A stretch of DNA of 16,292 bases, from positions 1 through 16,292 of the forward strand of contig CAZJBJ010000086.1 in assembly GCA_964544295.1 (NCBI GenBank), in the 5' to 3' direction. Origin of the DNA: JAENVU01 sp964544295 (GTDB lineage Bacteria > Actinomycetota > Acidimicrobiia > IMCC26256 > JAENVU01). Below the pieces are notes generated by a model that had not been told where the DNA came from, did not search any database, and worked only from the letters and a program-made list of their open reading frames with translations. This document shows positions 12,708 to 16,292 of the stretch, piece after piece. A program made the position numbers and the translations under genes. Numbering within the stretch: the first letter of the stretch is position 1; each line of letters begins with the position of its first letter.

Positions 12708-15290
12708 GTGGCGCTCGATTCACCGTCTGTCGACGCCGCCGTGCCGAATCTGCCGTCGCGGGAGCCGTTTCCGAGTGCCGCCGACCGGATCGTCCCGCCG
12801 GCGGACCGCGATCTGCAGGTGGTGTGGCGGTGGCTGTCGGTCGCGGTGCTGGCGGGTACCTGTGGTCTGGTCCTCTGGACGCTCCAACCGAGCCTGCTCC
12901 TGCGGAACACCACGCCCAACGGCGGGGATCTCGGTGCGCACGTCTGGTTCCCGGCGTACCTGCGCGATCACCTGCTCCCGCACTGGCGGGTGGCGGGTTG
13001 GTCGAACGACTGGTTCGGCGGGTTCCCCGCCGGGCAGTTCTACTTTCCGATCCCGGCGCTCATCACGGTCTTTCTCGACGCGTTCTTCCCGTACAACGTC
13101 GCCCTGAAGCTCACCACTGCGATCGGTCCGGTCCTGATGCCGGCCGGCGCGTACGCGTTCGGACGCGGGCTGCGGTTGCGTCGCCCCGGGCCCGAGTTCT
13201 TCGCGATCGCGACGGTGTGCTTCCTGTTCTTCAAAGGCATCGCCACGAGCGCGGCGGCCGGCACCCCCGAGTCCGCGATCCAGTTCAACCAGCGCATCAT
13301 GGGCGGGACGCTGGTGAGCGCGTTGGCGGGGGAGTACTCGTTCTCGATCGCGCTGACCCTGGCGTTGTTCGCGCTCGGCGCCATCGCGTTCTCGGTCCGC
13401 ACGGGCCGCCGCCGGTGGTTGGCGGCGGTGCTCGTGGCCGCGACCGTGCTGTCGCACGTGGTCGTGGGCATGTTCCTCGGTGCGGGTGCGGTCATCATCG
13501 TCGGGCTGGCCCTGACCCGTCGCCATCTACGTCCGCTGCGGATGCTGCGCTGGGCCAGCGCCATCGGCGCCGTGGGCGCATTGCTCACGGCGTTCTGGTC
13601 GCTGCCGCTCGTGACGAGCTTCGCCTACACGTCGAACATGCGGTACGAGAAGCTCACCGCGTACGCGGATTACCTCCTCGTCGGTGAGTTCACCTGGTTG
13701 TACGTGCTGGCCATCGTCGGCGTCGTGTTCATGGTCGTGCGCCTCGACCGCGCCGCGTGCGCAGTGCTGCTGCTCACGATCACGTTCGCCGTCGTGTTCG
13801 TCGTCTGGCCCGAGCTCGGCGCGTGGAACCTGCGGTTCCTGCCGTTCGCCTACCTCGGCCTCTTCCTGATGGCCGCGATCGGCGCGTCCGAGATCGTGCG
13901 GGTCGGGGCGGGGGAGCTCGCCCGGTTGTGGACCGGCCCCGCCCCGCTCGCGAGCGAGGCGTACGCCGACGCCCTGCCGCGCGCGGCGCGCACCTACCGC
14001 CGGGTCCTCAGCGGCGCGCTCGCCGTCGGTGTGGTCGGGGTGCTCGTCGCCGGCCTGTGGTACAGCTCGGCGCACACGGGGTTCATCCCGTACTGGGTCG
14101 AGTGGAACCAGACCGGGTACGAGAACCAGGCCGTGGCGAACGACACCCAGTGGAAGTCGAACGCGCAGAAGCAGTACGCCGATTACCGCGCGTTGATCGA
14201 CCGGCTCGCGAAGCTTCCGGCCGGCCGCCTGCTCTGGGAGGGTGGGCCGCTGCTCGACGCCTACGGCACGCCGTTGTCGCTGATGCTGCTGCCGTACTGG
14301 ACCGACGGGCGGATCCAGTCGTTGGAGGGTCTCTACTACGAGTCCGCGGCGAGCACGCCCTACGTCTTCATGGCCGTGGCTCCGCTGTCCGGCGCGGGCA
14401 ATTCGTCGAATCCGGTCCGGGGGCTCGAGTACCGCGACATCCAGTCCTTCGATGTCGGTGTCGACATGTTGCGGGCGCTCGGCGGTCGCTACTACCTGGC
14501 CCATTCCGACGCCGCGAAGACCGCGGCCGACCAGGCTGCCGGCCTCCGGTTGATCGACACGGTTCCCATGCCGACCCACGATCCAGCCGGCCCCGAGGAC
14601 TGGAACATCTACGAGGTGCGCGACCACGCGCTGGTCGCGCCGCTTCCGGTCGAACCGGTGGTGGTCACGCCGAAGGCCGGTTCGCAGGCCGAGTGCTTCA
14701 ACCTGCCGGCCGGCAGCGACTCCGGACCGCAGCTAGGGGACTGGGAGTGCGGCGCGGCCGGCTGGTGGAACGATCATCGGCTGCAGTTCCCGCTCGCCGA
14801 GGGTGGGCCGGCGCGGTGGCGGCGGTCGACGGCCGCGCAGGCCCGCCACGTCACGCCGCGCCCGCTCCCGCGGAACCGCGTCAGCCGGGTGCGGGTGTCC
14901 GATGATCGGATCTCCTTCGACGTGTCGCGCCCGGGCGTCCCGGTCGTCGTCCGCACCTCCTACTACCCGGCGTGGGTGGCCCACGGCGCCCGCGGTCCGT
15001 GGCGGTTGACCCCGAACCTCATGGTGGTCGTACCAACCGGCACGCACGTCGACCTGCGGTTCGAGCGCACGGCCACCGAGAAGATCGGCGGCCTGTTGAG
15101 TCTCGGTGGGTTGGCGGGCCTCGGTGCCCTCGTGGTCGTGGACGTGCGGACCCGGCGGCGTCGAAACGCGCACAATTCACACGAGAACCCGACCGAATTG
15201 TCGGGTGGCTCGCCGAATCGTCCACCGGAGGCAGCGGCGTCGACCCCGGATGCGGGGGGCGGCGACGCTACGATGGTCGTCCCGCCCTGA
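12708..15290 (+). CDS. Large GT-C-like polytopic membrane protein (PTPS-related/YfhO-like)
   Basis: 860 residues. After a cytoplasmic start, helix 1 lies at about 42-60; the first outer loop carries GGDLGAHVWFPAYLRD (72-87), the acidic loop typical of GT-C enzymes that use polyprenyl-linked sugars, and SNDWFGGFPAGQFYFP. About ten more helices reach residue 460. An outer soluble region (about 465-790) follows, containing RLLWEGG, SLEGLYYES, ALGGRYYLAHSD and DWNIYEVRDHA, then a last helix (about 792-811) and a basic, Ser/Pro-rich tail. Architecture fits membrane proteins often labelled 6-pyruvoyl-tetrahydropterin-synthase-related, a misleading name, and YfhO-like glycosyltransferases. It probably moves a sugar onto an envelope glycan or lipid; donor and acceptor unknown. 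Its outer region resembles that of the 967-4032 protein. The stop codon is the loop of a hairpin, and manB starts 28 bases later. The GTG start rests on a weak -10. Confidence 0.78.
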   Translation: MALDSPSVDAAVPNLPSREPFPSAADRIVPPADRDLQVVWRWLSVAVLAGTCGLVLWTLQPSLLLRNTTPNGGDLGAHVWFPAYLRDHLLPHWRVAGWSNDWFGGFPAGQFYFPIPALITVFLDAFFPYNVALKLTTAIGPVLMPAGAYAFGRGLRLRRPGPEFFAIATVCFLFFKGIATSAAAGTPESAIQFNQRIMGGTLVSALAGEYSFSIALTLALFALGAIAFSVRTGRRRWLAAVLVAATVLSHVVVGMFLGAGAVIIVGLALTRRHLRPLRMLRWASAIGAVGALLTAFWSLPLVTSFAYTSNMRYEKLTAYADYLLVGEFTWLYVLAIVGVVFMVVRLDRAACAVLLLTITFAVVFVVWPELGAWNLRFLPFAYLGLFLMAAIGASEIVRVGAGELARLWTGPAPLASEAYADALPRAARTYRRVLSGALAVGVVGVLVAGLWYSSAHTGFIPYWVEWNQTGYENQAVANDTQWKSNAQKQYADYRALIDRLAKLPAGRLLWEGGPLLDAYGTPLSLMLLPYWTDGRIQSLEGLYYESAASTPYVFMAVAPLSGAGNSSNPVRGLEYRDIQSFDVGVDMLRALGGRYYLAHSDAAKTAADQAAGLRLIDTVPMPTHDPAGPEDWNIYEVRDHALVAPLPVEPVVVTPKAGSQAECFNLPAGSDSGPQLGDWECGAAGWWNDHRLQFPLAEGGPARWRRSTAAQARHVTPRPLPRNRVSRVRVSDDRISFDVSRPGVPVVVRTSYYPAWVAHGARGPWRLTPNLMVVVPTGTHVDLRFERTATEKIGGLLSLGGLAGLGALVVVDVRTRRRRNAHNSHENPTELSGGSPNRPPEAAASTPDAGGGDATMVVPP
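15172..15201. repeat. AT-rich dyad ACAATTC-N16-GAATTGT inside the 3' end of the membrane-protein gene
   Basis: ACAATTC (15172-15178) and GAATTGT (15195-15201) form a perfect 7-bp inverted repeat with a 16-base spacer. It is AT-rich in very GC-rich DNA and falls in the hydrophilic tail, about 120 bases before manB. Possibly an operator, possibly chance. Confidence 0.25.
15269..15274 (+). promoter_or_regulatory. Possible internal -10 box for manB
   Basis: TACGAT in the last codons of the upstream gene would start transcription near 15281, at the base of the stop-codon hairpin, giving manB a leader of about 37 bases. There is no clear -35. manB could instead depend only on read-through from upstream. 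Confidence 0.3.
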
Positions 15291-15314
15291 GGGCGGTGAG
15301 GAGCCCTGAGGCTC
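15282..15314 (+). other. Twin hairpins spanning a stop codon and the manB ribosome site
   Basis: CCGCCC-TGA-GGGCGG (15282-15296) places the upstream gene's TGA stop exactly in the loop. GAGCC-CTGA-GGCTC (15301-15314) ties up GAGG (15308-15311), the manB ribosome site seven bases before its GTG. Both contain the 9-base direct repeat GCCCTGAGG (15284-15292, 15303-15311). Confidence 0.55.
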
Positions 15315-15318
15315 GATC

Positions 15319-16292
15319 GTGGGCGATTCGCTCGACACAATTTTCAAGGCCTATGACGTTCGCGGCGTCTATCCGGGCGAAATCGACGAAGGCGTTGCCA
15401 AACGGATTGGCAATGCGTTCGTGCGGTTCACCGGTGCGTCGACCGTGGTCGTCGGGCACGACATGCGTCCCTCGTCGGTGCCGCTGAGCCAGGCGTTCAT
15501 CGAGGGCGCCACGCTCGCCGGGGCCGACGTCGTCAACGTCGGGTTGGCGTCGACCGACCTCGTGTACTTCGCCGCGGGCACGCTCGACGCGCCCGCCGCG
15601 ATGTTCACCGCCAGCCACAATCCGGCGCAGTACAACGGCGTCAAGCTCTGCCGGGCGGGTGCCGCGCCGATCGGGGAGGCCACCGGGCTCACCCAGATCA
15701 AGGAGGCGGTGGCGTCGGGCCTGCTCGAGCGGGCCGAGGAGAGCGGTCAGGTCCGGGAGCAGGACATGCTCGAGGACTTCGCCGCCCACGTCCGATCCTT
15801 CGTCGACACCAGCGTGCTGCGACCGCTCAAGATCGTCGCCGACACCGCGAACGGCATGGGTGGGCTCGTGGTGCCGAAGGTGTTCGAGGGCCTCGGCTTC
15901 GACGTCGAGATCCTCTTCGGCGAACTCGACGGGACCTTCCCGAACCACCCGGCCGATCCGATCCAGCTCGAGAACCTCGTCGCGCTGCAAGCGCGCGTGC
16001 TCGAAGTGGGCGCGGACATCGGCCTCGCGTTCGACGGTGACGCCGACCGCGTGTTCCTCGTCGACAACGAAGGTCAGCCCATCTCCGGTTCGACGACGAC
16101 CGCGATCGTCGCCAAGACGATGTTGGCGCGCACCCCGGGCGGGACGGTGGTGCACAACCTGATCTGCTCGAAGACGGTGCCCGAGGTCGTACGCGAATGC
16201 GGGGGCGAGCCGGTACGGACCCGCGTCGGTCACTCGTTCATCAAGCAGGTCATGGCCGAGACCGACGCGATCTTCGGCGGTGAGCACTCGGC
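15319..16292 (+). CDS. manB: Phosphomannomutase/phosphoglucomutase ManB, first 324 residues (partial)
   Basis: A cytoplasmic alpha-D-phosphohexomutase that interconverts mannose-6-phosphate and mannose-1-phosphate (and often the glucose forms), feeding GDP-mannose synthesis. The N-terminus IFKAYDVRGVYPGEID is characteristic. The phosphoserine loop TASHNP is at 97-102 (S99 the phosphorylated residue), the magnesium loop DGDADR at 239-244, and the sugar-binding GGEHS at 320-324, where the window ends. Residues 302-309 RVGHSFIK also match the family. Full-length members run about 450-460 residues, so roughly the last 130, including the phosphate-binding domain, lie beyond the window. GTG at 15319 has GAGG seven bases upstream and gives the family's usual N-terminus. 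It is 28 bases downstream of the GT-C-like gene, on the same strand, and probably at least partly co-transcribed. Whether mannose or glucose phosphate is preferred cannot be read from this part. Confidence 0.93.
   Translation, partial: MGDSLDTIFKAYDVRGVYPGEIDEGVAKRIGNAFVRFTGASTVVVGHDMRPSSVPLSQAFIEGATLAGADVVNVGLASTDLVYFAAGTLDAPAAMFTASHNPAQYNGVKLCRAGAAPIGEATGLTQIKEAVASGLLERAEESGQVREQDMLEDFAAHVRSFVDTSVLRPLKIVADTANGMGGLVVPKVFEGLGFDVEILFGELDGTFPNHPADPIQLENLVALQARVLEVGADIGLAFDGDADRVFLVDNEGQPISGSTTTAIVAKTMLARTPGGTVVHNLICSKTVPEVVRECGGEPVRTRVGHSFIKQVMAETDAIFGGEHS

Noticed and set aside
11279..12919. A 546-codon minus-strand open frame across the Calx-beta gene.
   Set aside because: Arg/His/Asp-rich with no motif, antisense to a gene with a good signal peptide and domain matches; a codon-bias shadow.
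15172..15201. The AT-rich dyad as the manB promoter or operator.
   Set aside because: It lies inside coding sequence, about 120 bases upstream, and no -10 box at a proper distance accompanies it; recorded only as a low-confidence repeat.
15268..16287. A long minus-strand open frame opposite manB, and a similar plus-strand frame at 5520-6905 opposite the MFS gene.
   Set aside because: Both are antisense to well-recognised genes and show only shadow-type composition.
1..16292. A new defence, toxin-antitoxin, mobile or biosynthetic gene system.
   Set aside because: No nuclease, transposase, integrase, toxin-antitoxin pair, att-type direct repeats or biosynthetic core enzyme was found. CPBP proteins are sometimes linked to bacteriocin immunity, but no bacteriocin gene is nearby. 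Most of the window reads as ordinary vertically inherited actinobacterial DNA.

Overview
High-GC (roughly 70 percent by eye) chromosomal DNA from an actinobacterium. Three things point there: a CofD/FbiA (coenzyme F420) gene start, a ManB-type phosphomannomutase, and several genes whose TAnnnT -10 box lies only 6-10 bases before an ATG/GTG, the signature of leaderless actinobacterial transcripts. The F420 gene plus the gene mix suggest Acidimicrobiia or a near relative, but that placement is inference. No tRNA, rRNA, CRISPR array, insertion sequence, integrase or phage gene was seen, and no stretch of 300 bases lacks a gene.

Layout. 1-144 (-): N-terminus of cofD, cut by the window edge. 213-246: a 15-bp perfect hairpin terminator. 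320-736 (-): small helical phasin/HBHA-like protein behind a good promoter. 967-5405 (+): a two-gene unit, a GT2 glycosyltransferase fused to a large polytopic membrane region, then a DUF5719-type single-pass exported protein, overlapping by one base. 5394-6839 (-): MFS transporter whose 3' end overlaps the DUF5719 gene by 12 bp. 6917-7375 (+): membrane-anchored thioredoxin-like protein. 7398-9380 (-): FtsH. 9531-10244 (+): CPBP intramembrane protease, divergent from ftsH. 10411-10578 (+): 55-residue zinc-ribbon protein, preceded by helically phased TCATCC repeats and followed by a 27-bp tandem repeat and a strong terminator. 10871-12655 (+): secreted protein with two Calx-beta-like modules. 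12708-15290 (+): large GT-C-like membrane protein. 15319-16292 (+): manB, cut by the right edge.

How the genes fit together. The GT2/membrane fusion, the DUF5719 protein, the GT-C-like protein and the phosphomannomutase look like a cell-envelope glycan set: ManB would supply mannose-1-phosphate for GDP-mannose, and the membrane proteins would build or export a surface glycan. From general knowledge, cofD and manB lie near each other in many actinobacteria, so this may be an expanded version of that neighbourhood. FtsH, the CPBP protease and the thioredoxin-like protein are general envelope quality-control or redox functions. No clearly new defence, mobile or biosynthetic system is visible. 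The most interesting leads are the four-fold module repeat in the DUF5719 protein, the shared outer region of the two large membrane proteins, the phased repeats before the zinc-ribbon gene, and several mRNA structures around start and stop codons.
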